Source: Haberlea rhodopensis
Taxonomy: Eukaryota > Streptophyta > Magnoliopsida > Lamiales > Gesneriaceae
Length of the DNA: 64,000 nt
Assembly (NCBI GenBank): GCA_907163345.1
Contig: CAJQUN010000404.1
Location: forward strand, 186,001-250,000
Reading direction: 5' to 3'
The position numbers and the translations under genes were made by a program. Shown piece by piece: positions 34,240 through 46,730 of the stretch; position 1 is the first letter of the stretch; each line of letters begins with the position of its first letter. The notes under the pieces were generated by a model that was not told the DNA's origin, did no database searches, and saw nothing but the letters and a program-made list of their open reading frames with translations.

Positions 34240-34800
34240 CTAATGCTTTGCCGCTAAATGTTGGAGCGAGGTGCATTCAAATACACTCATGGCGATGTTT
34301 ATGGGAATACGGGTTATGCATTACGGTTGCATGCACGTTGAAGCGATGATGCCGCTGTCGTGTCGAAGCGATGGTAAATGCCGCTGTCACGTCGAAGCGA
34401 TGATGCTGCTGTCGTGCCGAAATAATTATTGGGACACGGGATATGCATTACGGTTGCATGCGTGGCGTAGCGATGTGAATACTTGCCGCTTTATGGCGTA
34501 GCGATGTGAATACTTGCCGCTGTCATACCGTAGCGATGAGAGAATATTTGCCGCTAATATGAAGCGAAGAACACGACCGCTGTCATATTAATAGCGAGAG
34601 ATATTATTTTCCGCTGGTACTGTCGAAGCGAGGGGTATTTCCGCTGTCATGTAAAGCGAGGGGTATTTCCGCTGTCATGCCGGGACGATGGTACCACCGT
34701 CATGTCGAAGCGATGATGCCGCTGTCGTGTCGAATACATGCCGCTGTTGTGTCGAAGCGATGATGCCGCTGTCATGACGTAGCGATGCGATCGGGAACAA
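34240..34800 (+). repeat. Degenerate GCGATG / CCGCT repeats in E3
   Basis: Short units alternating GAAGCGATG and GCCGCTGTC recur about every 20-40 bp with no fixed period. The same alternation occurs in the G4 LTR array and at 39537-39660 in the E3 LTR. I see no gene here. Confidence 0.75.
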
Positions 34801-34846
34801 AGTACTACATGGGTGTGAGTACCTCTTGAGTCCGCGATTATTCCGC

Positions 34847-35257
34847 TATTCTATTGGCGATGGTTCATGCCGCCAGGTATTCTATTGGCGATGGTTCATG
34901 CCGCCAGGTATTCTATTGGCGATGGTTCATTCCGCCGGGTATTCTATTGGCGATGGTTCATGCCGCCAGGTATTCTATTGGCGATGGTTCATGCAACCAG
35001 GTATTCTATTGGCGATGGTTCATGCCGCCAGGTATTCTATTGGCGATGGTTCATGCCGCCGGGTATGCTATTGGCGATGGTACATTCCGCCGGGTATTCT
35101 ATTGGCGATGGTTCATGCCGCCAGGTATTCTATTGGCGATGGTTCATGCCGCCGGGTATTCTATTGGCGATGGTACATTCCGTAAGGTATTCTATTGGCG
35201 ATGGTTCATGCCGCCAGGTATTCTATTGGCGATGGTTCATACCGCCAGGTATTTATA
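34847..35257 (+). repeat. 31-bp tandem array, about 13 units
   Basis: Units of 31 bp with the core CTATTGGCGATGGTTCATG start about every 31 bases from 34849 to 35221. Variation is limited to a few positions (CCAGG or CCGGG, TTCATG or TACATT). Because 31 leaves remainder 1 on division by 3, all three forward frames read the same 31-residue cycle and stay open. The three open frames are therefore an arithmetic effect. Confidence 0.95.
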
Positions 35258-37972
35258 GCGATGTTTTATGCCGCTGACCTTATGGCAAGGGATCATGCCG
35301 CTGACTCTATAGCGATGGGTTATACCTCTATGTACGTAGCACTGGATTATGCCACCTACGAGCGATGAATGCTGTTTGTGTACCGCTGGTGGACGATGGA
35401 TACAGGTATTCCGCTATCTCGATAGCGATGAGGTATGGCATATTACTTTTGTTATCGTTATTGTGAATATTATGTGTTGTCTTTATACCGTCATGTGTTT
35501 GACGACGAGGTTATGGATGTTGTGTATCGACCGGTACCGCCATGTGTTTGAAGATGTTATTTTGGATGTCTATGTGGACGCGTGGCGTCGTCTTGGTGAA
35601 TAATACATTCATGTTTGTGAATTTGGTTGCATAGTTTGAGTGCCGATGGTGAGCACATGGTAGAGTCTGGGTCACTAGTTGACGAGACCTTTTGCCGAGC
35701 AGGTTTGCTCGATGGAGCATTGGATGCATTGTACCGGTGAGAGTACCGCATCATGTTATAGAGGTAAATATTTGTCGACCAGTGATACCCTTGGGTATGC
35801 TCGCTGGGATGGCTAAGGCCAAGTGATTTGTGGTAAGAGTAGTCATTGAGGAAACTACTCGCTTGTTGTTGTGATGTGTGTTAGACATGGTTACACCCAC
35901 CCTGAGGGTGTGGAATAAGTCCTAATGGATTAGGATTGCATGGTAGTTAAGCAAGGACACCTGGATGTCCATTATGCTTGGTGTTTTAGAGATATGTTGG
36001 GCGATGACCCACAACTCTAATGGTTTGTACGGTATGGTATACCGGGATGGAACGTGTGTCACGTTGATAGGTTGGTATGAGCCTATGGGGCCAGCGAATC
36101 GCTAGCCAGGTATTGTTGTAGTACTTTGGTGTGCTTGGGTTAGCCTTATGCCGCTCGTTGGATTCGAGCTGGGTGAATCGTATGGTAATACGATGAGGGT
36201 TATGGTAGAGTTTTGTAGTCTCCTTGTGGCATGATGTTTGAGGCAGGGAGTACCTCACAGAGACGTTTATACGTCAAATGTTTTGAGAGACCTGTTTTGG
36301 AGCAGCTCAATTCTGTTGGGAATGCCAACGTGAGTGTCGACAAGTCGTGGTTAGCTCTGGTTGAGCATCCTTGCATGTGGAATGCAACGGGAGTCACGAT
36401 TGGATTTGTGGGATATAGCTAGTGGGGTAACACTACTATATTGAATTTATCTCTTGGAGAGACTTGGATTATACTGTCGTGGAGACAGCTAGTATTGGTT
36501 GAGGGTTGATTGTGAATCAACCGGGGTAAGCCCTACTAGGGTTGGACTGGGCGATGGCTTCGTACTTCTGGTGAGACGTTCGATGAGACGTCTCCGGAGA
36601 GATGCTCGAATTGTGTAGTACTATGGCATTAGTACAGAGCATCTTTAGTCTGAGTATACATGGCGTATACATGTTTCGATTTGGTAATAGTTGCTTTGAT
36701 GCACTATTTTGAACCATTTGCATACGTTTGGTTCCGTGATATGTTTTGGTAAATGTAATCCGATTTCCGAACGGTGGTTCGAGGATTTGAGGATCATGGG
36801 TTCATGGGTTCATGACATTTTCCTTAAGAGGAAGGCGGTATTATGATACCTATCGGTTGAATCTTTTGGGGAGATTCGTTGTTTTGGTTCACGTGGTGTT
36901 GATGTTGGAATCACACCCTTTGGTTTTGGTTTGTCAACCATTATTCTCTGTGGGGCGAGAATGATTGGGGATTGACAGTTGATTTTGGGATTTTGGGTAT
37001 GATTGGAGATACCCGAGTCTTTTACTTTTAGTGTGCCTGTTGTGTTGGTGCTTAGACATGTATACCCGTGTGTGTATACAAATGCCAACTCTATTTCGTT
37101 CCTTGTTGAACGTCGGGTTAGTGTGCTTGGTTTGATGAATCTCCGGTGGGAGATTGTGGCAATTTGAGATCGGTAATCTCGATGACACGATGCATTCTGA
37201 AGAATGATCGTGAGGGTTGTTTGACTTCCCCTGAGGAGGGATTGTCGTGTTTTGGAACCATGGTAGTTCTTGTTGGATAATTCGATAGCCTTCTTGTTTT
37301 AAGATTGTTGAATCCCAGGATAAATGAGGAATGGCTAGGACTCGGATTTGTTTAGTGTCACGGTCGACACGTGTTTGGGAATGCAATTGGTTGTCTTGCA
37401 TGTCCCCTGTGGAACTTGAAACCTTGTGGGGTCTTGATGGTGTGTCAGGACCAAGAAATGATTTCTTGGAACACGCCGGTATAAACATCCTCGGAGATGT
37501 GCTTTGTGTGGATCGGTAACCGTGGGTTGCCCGATCCGTGTTGTAGGTGTTGCAACTACTCCTTTGGAGGAGATGGACTGGGAAACAAGAACCGGATTTT
37601 CTGTGAGTATACTGTTGTATACTAGTGGCCCACATCATGACGATGCGTGTCAAGCATCGTGGGCAAGTGATAAATATCATGGAGTGATATCTATGTCAGA
37701 ACCAAGGGAGATTTGGTTGGTTTGCAGTCGTGGTGGACTGACTTCTGGGACGATTCACGTCGAGGTATGTTGTTATCTTTCGGGTTTGTATTGGTTTTGG
37801 CGTTCACTCTATTTTAGGGCTTGGTGCGAGACTGGTATTCTCGCAGTTGTTAATTCGATTCTAAGGTGGTTCAGAATCGGGGTCTTGGCTTTGTTTTGTT
37901 TGTGTAGTCCTAGTGTTACGTGGAGTACACCGGTGCAATTTCGAGGATGAAATTTTATTAGTGGGGGATAAT
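35258..37972 (+). other. E3 interior without recognisable genes
   Basis: 2.7 kb in which the open frames (for example 36934-37680 minus, 37504-37950 plus) show no retrotransposon motif, zinc knuckle, protease or polymerase signature and no other family I recognise. Only the final 40 bases resemble the gypsy pol end and purine tract. Confidence 0.6.
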
Positions 37973-40438
37973 TGTGATGTCCGGAGATTATTGGTGTTAA
38001 TCCCGGAGTAGTAATAATCATTAATGGATATTAATTGCGGTGTTGGGTCTCCCGAGGTTGTTAATCAGACTTTTGGGACCGTTGGATCCAAAGGTTGAGA
38101 TTGTATTCTCAATTTGGTGGAAAAACCTATGAGTTGGGTTTCTAGTGGGACTTGGTGTCCGGGGTGCCTCAAGTTGGGACCAGTCTGGGGTTTTGCTGTT
38201 AGAGAGAGAGTTTTTGAAAACAGATGATTTTTAATGAATCATGATGTATTTGTGGAGGTATTGGTATTTGGGGGCATTTTTGCTATATATACCAGTTGGA
38301 CTCGGGATCCCGTCATTTGGAATCCATTCCTCTCCTCTCCTCTCTCTCACCCCAAACCCTTCCCCTTTTCCCCTTTGAAGCAAAAATCGATGGAACTCGA
38401 TTTAGGGGCCGGATTTCTTGAAGAAAGATAGGTAATCTTCTTCTCCTCTCTTTTGGCTTCATTTTGATTGTGTTTTGTGTTGTTTGATTGGGCTTTGGGT
38501 TGGTTATAGAATTTGGGGGTTTTGTTAAAAATCCAATTGGAGTTTTTTTAGTGTTTCAAATGGTCTTAAATGTTGTGTTTGAGGTGTTGGTGGTGTATGG
38601 GGTGTTGGTTTTGAGTTTGGGTGTGAAAAACACCATGGAAGCTTGAATTTTTTGGAAAATCGCAGGTGGCGATCGATCGCCGAGGTGGGGCGATCGATCG
38701 CGACGAGCAGTCCAATTTTTTAAGGCGATGAACAGTGCTGGCGATCGATAGCGAGGTCTCGGCGATCGATCGCGAGCGTGTTGTCGATCGATCGCGTGGA
38801 TGGGCGATCGATCGCGAGAAGGCACTGGATGGCCACTGGAGTGTGGCGATCGATCGCGGTAGATGTGGCGATCGATCGCCACCCGAAGGAATTGATTTTT
38901 TCGGAATTTTTGGAAAATGTCGGATTTTGGAACCGAGGTTTAAAGGGGCCGTTTCCGGGGCAATGTCTACATTCCAATGGGAATGCTATGCTTTTAAAAT
39001 GGATTGGTTTAGGCCAAAGTTTAATAAAACGGAATTCCCGGTTGAATTCTTGGTTATCTTTTAAACTTGTTAAATGGTATATTTTGGGTATTATGCATGT
39101 TTAGCCGGGGGGCTTTTATTTTGGTAATCGTTATGGATTGACGATGGGTTGTGAGGTTTGCAAACGTGCGTGGGCACGTGATCGCATGCTTATTCTTGAT
39201 TGTGAGTTGTTTATGTGTTTTAGCACATATTTCTCGAGGCATGGAGCTCAAGCAAGGTTTGGCTTGGACTACGGAGACTTAAGGTACGTAGGACGTACGA
39301 GCATAGCCTATCTTAGTATTGCAACTGTAAAATGCATGGTGTGTGGTACTATACTAAATGGGTATTGGAACACATGGTGTGTGATAATTGCGTTATATGG
39401 ACATTGAAATATGTGGCATGTGGTAATTGCATCGGATAGGTATTGAAATGCATGGTGCATGATATTTGCTATAAATGGATGACAATATGCATGGTAAATA
39501 GTATTTGCATCAAATGGTTATACATTGGGAACCATACGGTGCCGCTATTGAGCGAGCAATGATTTGGGATGCGATCGCCGTTGAGCGACCATCGGTTATG
39601 ACACCGCTATTGATGAGCGTGCGCGAGGTTTAGTATGCCGCTATTGTTGAGCGAGCAATGAGACAGGAATATGGAATTATTGATTAGATATATGTGATAT
39701 CTATGGTCTTTTATATTATGTTTTTACCATATTGATCATGGAACTGGCATAATAGAACGGTATTAGTTAATCTATGTGACGATTGACTGGCTTTGGGAAT
39801 TTGATGAGTTTGGTTATTTTGAGAACAGGGACGATACAAGGGATCCCGGATGAGGGTGTTACCATCCATGGAGTATCATTTAAATTATAGCATTTACATT
39901 ATGTATTTGAATTGCAATGTTATGCTTATTGGATTGGTGGTATTGGTATGCTCACCCCGTGTGGGGGCTGTCTCTGTTGGGGCAGGTAATACAGGTGCAG
40001 CAGTAACTTTGGAGTTGAGCTCGGGCTGTTGATAGAGGTATTTCCAGGATCGAGGTACCAGAGCTGGTTGGATAAGTACACAGATCCAGTGTTGAGATCG
40101 AGCTGTGCTTGGGAGGTGCTTCCAGGATTGAAGTACCAGTAACGGTATCCTGTAGAGTGTTTTATACATCAGATACACGCTTATTCATTGGGTGCTCTTA
40201 TGCGAGTACATTTTACGTGTATATGGAATGTATAAATGGGTTACGACTCTTCTCTATTCATTTATGGTTACATGCAATTAAATACGGAATTGCTAAATGA
40301 ACTAAGAGCATGTTAGTGTATTATGAGGGTGCATGTTATATGAATAATCTTGGTTGGGGAATATGAATATTATGTGCATTGAATGCAAGAAATTTTCTGG
40401 ATAGCATATGGTGTTGCACTTGCACGGGGGTCCTTACA
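37973..40438 (+). repeat. 3' LTR of E3
   Basis: 2466 bp, TGTGATGTCCGG to GGGGTCCTTACA. It contains the eight-copy palindrome array at 38669-38879, GTACGT-AGG-ACGTAC at 39284-39298, and GCCGCTATTGAGCGAGCAATG units near 39540-39660. The order of landmarks is the same as in the G1-G3 LTRs, although the sequences in between have diverged. Confidence 0.88.
38669..38879. repeat. Eight-copy palindrome array in the E3 LTR
   Basis: Copies start at 38669, 38690, 38741, 38762, 38784, 38804, 38846 and 38868; gaps are 21, 51, 21, 22, 20, 42 and 22 bp. The third copy has ATAG in place of ATCG, and the fifth begins GTCG in place of GGCG. Confidence 0.95.
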
Positions 40439-40523
40439 CAAAGCTTAGAAACTCGAATTCAAGATTTTATTGTCTTGCAAATTCAAGCTTAAGCGTCAAA
40501 TTCTTAGACAACACAAATATAAT
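40439..40523. other. Unassigned 85 bp between E3 and G4
   Basis: An AT-rich stretch with no match to its neighbours. It may be the remnant of the locus into which G4 inserted. Confidence 0.4.
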
Positions 40524-41979
40524 TGTAGGGTCTTCCTACCTTAACATCATATTAATCACCTATTAGGGACTAAACATGCATTTATAACGTCTTAGGTTTC
40601 GGTTGTAGCTTGGAGCTAATAAGATTTCAGGCCGAAAATGAAATTTCAAACTTAACTTATTACATTCGCAAAAGAATGTCATGGCGATAGAATTATTCTA
40701 CTCCTAGAGTAGATACTATCCAAAAGTTCTTGCATCCTAACTTCTTCCATGCTTCTCAAAGCTCCTGCCTCAACCCGGCCCTTAGTCCATTAGTCCAAAG
40801 GTGTACCTACAGGAACAACCCATCGTGAGCATTTACATCGTTACTTAACATCATAAGGAAATGGCATATAAATAAATGCATGAAAGTAATTGATAACATA
40901 TACTTCCTGGTTAATCGTATTAACCCTCTTTGGTTGTCCCTGTTTCATAGTCATGCATAAAATCATTAGTTCTTGCCATAAATGATTAAACATCATACTC
41001 ACATATATGCTCACGACAAACTATGTTAATTAGAAATGGGACTGTCCGGGTTCCATTATGATAGCGGTATAATTGGCCCCCTCGCTCGACATAACACATC
41101 GTATGATACCCATCGCTACGCCTTGATAGCGGATGTATCTCTTTATTCAGCGGATGATACCCATCGCTACACCTTGATAGCGGATGATACCCATCGCTCA
41201 GCGGATGATACCCATCGCTACACCTTGATAGCGGATGTACCCCATCGCTCATCAGCGGATGATACCCATCGCTACACCTTGATAGCGGATGTACCCCATC
41301 GCTCATTTATGTGAGCGGCAAGACCTTCCTCCCTTGCCCATAATAACCACCGGACATTCAACCATTCTTAAGAACATAGTTTCATATTCATCATAAACAT
41401 CATAGCATCTCATAAACATCATCATCTTGTAAACATCATTATCATATAAGCATTATCATCTTATAGACATCAACGTCTCATCATAATCGTTATAGTAACG
41501 TCATATCATTTTCTTTTATCATAACATCATCGTAAGCATCTTGTCATCTTAATTCATTATAAAGTCATCTTCATCGTGAACTTACTTATCATAACATCAT
41601 CTTAAACCTCTTATCATTTTTATTCATTATATACATCATCATGGCATCGTAAATTCTTATGCAATCATAGTATGATCAAAATATAGGAGTATGGCCTCTT
41701 ACCATATGGGTATCTTACCCCGTGGCGTCTTACCAATAATAACATCGTATCCCATCATCATAAACTTACTTTTCATAAGCATCGTCATCGTAACATCATC
41801 ATCATGAACTTACTTAACATGAACATTATCATCATAACATCGTCATCATAATCATCATCAATATAACTTACTTATCATATCATCTTTACAAACATCATCA
41901 TCTTAATTTATTTATCACAATTAATCACATAAACATAATTAATGCCTTAATTGCAATTAATCATTTCGGGGACATCACA
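40524..41979 (-). repeat. 3' LTR of G4
   Basis: 1456 bp, TGTAGGGTCTTCC to GGGGACATCACA. It has a tandem array of ATCGCTACACCTTGATAGCGG units at about 41095-41310 and a long run of CATCAT-rich sequence at 41390-41930. The eight-palindrome array of the sister LTRs is absent. Confidence 0.88.
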
Positions 41980-41989
41980 TTACTCCCCT

Positions 41990-44900
41990 ACTTATAAGAT
42001 TTCGTCCTCGAAATCGCATGCACTTACCCCAAAAGAAACTAAACATAAATCACATACCAGAGAATAGTTCCGGGTAGTGCTGTACCATATGCCGCTCAGT
42101 CTCCCACGTAGCCTCCTCGACACCCCGACGATCCCACTGAACTTAGACCATCGGTAAAACTTTACTTCGTAGTCTGCGATCCTCTCGATCCAGAATTATA
42201 AGCGGTCGTTCTACGTAGGATACTTCTGAGTCCAACAGCACTTCAGTAGGCTATAATACATGAGACGGGTCTGGCTCATACTTCCGTAGCATAGAAGCAT
42301 GGAAAACATCATGAATCCCAGATAAAGACAGCGGTAGAGCCAAACAGTAAGCCAAAGTACTGATACGCTGCAATACTTCATATGGACCAACATACCTCGG
42401 GGATAACTTCTCCCGTATACCAAAATGAACTACACCTCTGAAGGGTGAGATTCTCAAGAAGACCCTGTCTCCTACTTGGAATTCTAGCGGTCGTCGCCGC
42501 TTGTTGGCATAGGCTGCTTGCCTATCCTGGGTCGTCTTCATCTTTTGGCGTATCAACTTAATCTTGTCTTACATATCCTTACTCATATCCGGTCCTCCGA
42601 CCGCCTTACTAGTCAAGTCCTCCCGATACAGCGGTGACCTACATCGTCGTCCGTAAAGAGCTTCAAAAGGAGTTATTCGAATGCTCGTCTGATAGCTGTT
42701 AATATCGGAGAACTCCATCATTGGCACTGAATCTTGCCACGGAGTATCAACATCCAAAACATATGCCCTCAACATGTCCTCGTCCGTCTAAAGGGTACGC
42801 TCTGTCCGGCCGTCTGACTGAGGGTGATAGGCCGTACTCAGTCTCACCTCTGTGCCTAAAGTCGTCTGGAGACCCTCCCCGAAATGTGAAGTAAACCTTG
42901 GGTCTCTGTCAGACACAATCGAGACTGGAACTCTATGCAACCTCACTACATCCCGCACATATAATTAGCCATCCTTAGGTGCGTGAAAGACACATGACAA
43001 AGGATGAAGTGAGCTACTTCGTCAGCCCATCCACAATCACTCAGATCGTATCGAATCCAGAGGCCGCTCTTGGCAAGTGGGTTACAAAGTCCATAGGTAC
43101 ATGTTCCCACTTCCATTGGGGTACTTCCGAGCTCTTCAGCTCGCCATCAGGCCTCTGTCTTTCTGTCTTTACCTGCTGGCAGATCAAACATCTTTTGACA
43201 AGGCCATAACATCACGCTTCATACGTCTCCACTAGAAGCGACCACTTAGGTCCTTGTACAACTTTCTTCTTCCTGGGTGGATACTGAACCGGCTACGGTG
43301 AGCTTGCTCCAAGATTCCTTTACGCAACTCCGGCGTATTTGGGACTACCCATCGGTGGCCCAATCTCAATGAATCATCTTCTGTCACTCTGAACTTTGAT
43401 GACCGTCTTTGAAGTGCTATAGATGACCATCTTTGAACCTTATCATCCGATCTCTGGCTTTCCTGAAAACCTCAAATATGTCTGGCTCGGCCAACAAGAT
43501 CGACACTCGCACCGGCGACGTGTCTACATCAAAATCATAGCCCAAATGGCAACAAGAGGTCATCATAGCTGATAAATTCATGACATCCATCTTCTTTGTC
43601 GCATATTCATCTCAGCCTGTGTGAACAAAACTCCAGGCTCTTATGGTCCGTGTAAATGGTAAACGACGTACCATGCAAACAGTGCTCCCAAAATCTTCGA
43701 GGCAAAATATAATGGCTGCCAGCTCCAGATCATGGACTGGGTACCTAGCCTCATGTGGTTCAACCGCCTCGATGCATAAGCCAGCACAAGCTTATCTCTC
43801 ATCAACACATAGCCCAAACCTTGGAGTGATGTATTCGTGCACAAGGCAACTTCTTATTCTCAGAAGGAATCACCAACATAGTTGTCGTAGTCAAACGATG
43901 CTTCAATTCTTGGAAGCTGTCCTCACAAGCTTCGGACCAAAAGAATGGCACTCTTTCCTGAGTCGGCTGTGCCAGCGGCTCAGCGATTTTGATATAACTT
44001 TACCCAAGAACACTACACTGTTCAACCAGAACTCGTACTTACTGAGCTTTACATACAACTGATGATCCCTAAGGATCTGGAGTACTGTTCTCAAGTGTTT
44101 CACATGTTCCCCTTCAGTTCGAGAGTAATTAAGCACATCGTCAAGGGGAACTATGACGAATTGATCCAACCATGGTTGGAGCACCCTGTTCACTAGGTTC
44201 ATAAAACAGCTGGGGCATTCACCACTTCGAAAGGCATGACTAAGAATTCGTAGTGCCCATATCTAGTCCTGAAAGCTGTCCTCTGTACATCATCCTCCCG
44301 AACTCGAATCTGATGATACCCCGATCTCAGATCGACCTTACTGTAGGGCCTCGTACCCTGCAGTTGGTCAAACAAATCATCAATCCCCGGAAGCGGATAC
44401 TTATTCTTCACTATGGCTTTGTTCAGTTGTCTGTAATCGACGCGCAGCCGCATCGAACCATCTTTCCTCTTAGCAACAAAACTGGTGCACCCTAGGGCGA
44501 TACGCTAGGGCGTATATAGCCCTTATCAAGGAGCTCTTGCAACTGAACCTTTAACTCCCTTCATTCCGCTGGTGTCATCCCATACGGGTACGAGAAATGG
44601 TAGACGTCCCTGGTAGTAACTTAATCCCAAACTCGACCTCTCTCGTCGGTGGAAATCCGGGAATCTCCTCCGGGAAGACATCAGGGAACTCCGCCACTAC
44701 GGGCACATCCTCAACTTTTACTTCTTCTTTCTTTTTTTTGTAACATCAACGGCATATATGAGGTAGCCTGTATGGCCCCGTTCCAACAACTGTGCCATCT
44801 TGGCAGTAGATATCAACGGGATCTTAGAGCGAGAACCATCCCCATAGAATGTCCATGGAACTCCCTTATCAGATTTGAATCGTACAGTTCTCTGCCTTAG

Positions 44901-45110
44901 TTCACAACCGCCTGATACCTGTTCAGAGCATCAATGCCCAGAATGCAGTCAAAATCTGACATCCCCAGAACAATCAAATCTGACCTTAGTTCTTTATCCT
45001 CAAAATAAATGAGGCCATCGTAGACGATCCGATCAGTAATCATACTCCTTCTGGCGGGGGTCGAGACTACAAGAGGCGTGGGCGACGGAGAAGTGCATAT
45101 AACATCGTAT
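41990..45110 (-). pseudogene. G4 pol remnant
   Basis: Many short frames carry recognisable pol segments in the right order. These are RT (DYRQLNKAIVKNKYPLPGID at 44199-44453), RT continuation (43903-44202), RNase H fragments (43641-43844), integrase fragments (RRCRSPLY near 42600), and the GDRVFLRISPFRG segment (42251-42556). The ends are joined by stops, shifts and missing blocks. The similarity to G2 and G3 is clear but lower than between those two, so G4 is older. Confidence 0.9.
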
Positions 45111-45340
45111 CACTTACTTCTGCATTTGCTGCTATGCTGCAACACAAGGGTTAACAACGATACCCAAAAGCAGTTCATATAATACATCGTTAGAGAAACA
45201 AAACATGTTAATACAACATCATATCCTTCATATGCAACATATGCATAAAACATGTTAAAAGTAAGCACCTAGCCAACTTATTGCTAAGGTTACCCTTCAC
45301 TCGTTCCCGGGTTATCTAACCACTGCTCTGATACCACTAA

Positions 45341-46730
45341 TGTAGGGTCTTCCTACCTTAACATCATATTAATCACCTATTAGGGACTAAACATGCATTT
45401 ATAACGTCTTAGGGTTTCGGTTGTAGCTTGGAGCTAATAAGATTTCAGGCCGAAATGAAATTTCAAACTTAACTTATTACATTCGCAAAAGAATGTCATG
45501 GCGATAGAATTATTCTACTCCTAGAGTAGATACTATCCAAAAGTTCTTGCATCCTAACTTCTTCCATGCTTCTCAAAGCTCACTGCCTCAACCCGGCCCT
45601 TAGTCCATTAGTCCAAAGGTGTACCTACAGGAACAACCCATCGTGAGCATTTACATCGTTACTTAACATCATAAGGAAATGGCATATAAATAAATGCATG
45701 AAAGTAATTGATAACATATACTTCCTGGTTAATCGTATTAACCCTCTTTGGTTGTCCCTGTTTCATAGTCATGCATAAAATCATTAGTTCTTGCCATAAA
45801 TGATTAAACATCATACTCACATATATGCTCACGACAAACTATGTTAATTAGAAATGGGACTGTCCGGGTTCCATTATGACAGCGGTATAATTGGCCCCCT
45901 CGCTCGACATAACACATCGTATGATACCCATCGCTACACCTTGATAGCGGATGTATCTCTTTATTCAGCGGATGATACCCATCGCTACACCTTGATAGCG
46001 GATGTACCCCATCGCTCAGCGGATGATACCCATCGCTACACCTTGATAGCGGATGTACCCCATCGCTCATCAGCGGATGATACCCATCGCTACACCTTGA
46101 TAGCGGATGTACCCCATCGCTCATTTATGTGAGCGGCAAGACCTTCCTCGCTTGCCCATAATAACCACCGGACATTCAACCATTCTTAAGAACATAGTTT
46201 CATATTCATCATAAACATCATAGCATCTCATAAACATCATCATCTTGTAAACATCATTATCATATAAGCATTATCATCTTATAGACATCAACGTCTCATC
46301 ATAATCGTTATAGTAACGTCATATCATTTTCTTTTATCATAACATCATCGTAAGCATCTTGTCATCTTAATTCATTATAAAGTCATCTTCATCGTGAACT
46401 TACTTATCATAACATCATCTTAAACCTCTTATCATTTTTATTCATTATATACATCATCATGGCATCGTAAATTCTTATGCAATCATAGTATGATCAAAAT
46501 ATAGGAGTATGGCCTCTTACCATATGGGTATCTTACCCCGTGGCGTCTTACCACATAATAACATCGTATCCCATCATCATAAACTTACTTTTCATAAGCA
46601 TCGTCATCGTAACATCATCATCATGAACTTACTTAACATGAACATTATCATCATAACATCGTCATCATAATCATCATCAATATAACTTACTTATCATATC
46701 ATCTTTACAAACATCATCATCTTAATTGCA
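45341..46730 (-). repeat. 5' LTR of G4, truncated
   Basis: It starts TGTAGGGTCTTCC next to the primer binding site and follows the other LTR closely, with a slightly different count of the ATCGCTACACC units (about 45922-46125). It ends at CTTAATTGCA, without the final GGGGACATCACA. Confidence 0.86.

Larger units (their letters stand above)
33818..40438 (+). mobile_element. LARD-like non-coding gypsy relative E3
   Basis: It has a 5' LTR remnant (33818-33990), a primer binding site TGGTATCAGAGC at 33995-34006, about 4 kb of interior without recognisable gag or pol, a purine tract AGTGGGGGATAAT ending at 37972, and a full 3' LTR (37973-40438). The last interior bases (CGAGGATGAAATTTTATTAG) resemble the pol end and purine tract of G1-G4 (CGAGGACGAAATCTTATAAG). 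It therefore looks like a gypsy element that kept its ends and lost its genes. Confidence 0.82.
40524..46730 (-). mobile_element. Gypsy deletion derivative G4
   Basis: Two LTRs (40524-41979 and 45341-46730) flank a decayed interior related to G1-G3. gag is almost wholly deleted: the protease-proximal sequence near 45095 jumps straight to the gag start region near 45130. Primer binding site GCTCTGATACCA lies at 45325-45336. The right LTR lacks its last bases and runs into copia gag sequence. Confidence 0.87.

Noticed and set aside
34826..35277. Three overlapping repeat proteins of 119-136 residues
   Set aside because: Arithmetic effect of a 31-bp tandem repeat being open in all frames.
36934..37680. 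248-codon frame on the minus strand in E3
   Set aside because: No family motif, no supporting structure, and it lies in a non-coding LARD interior; composition looks like a chance frame.
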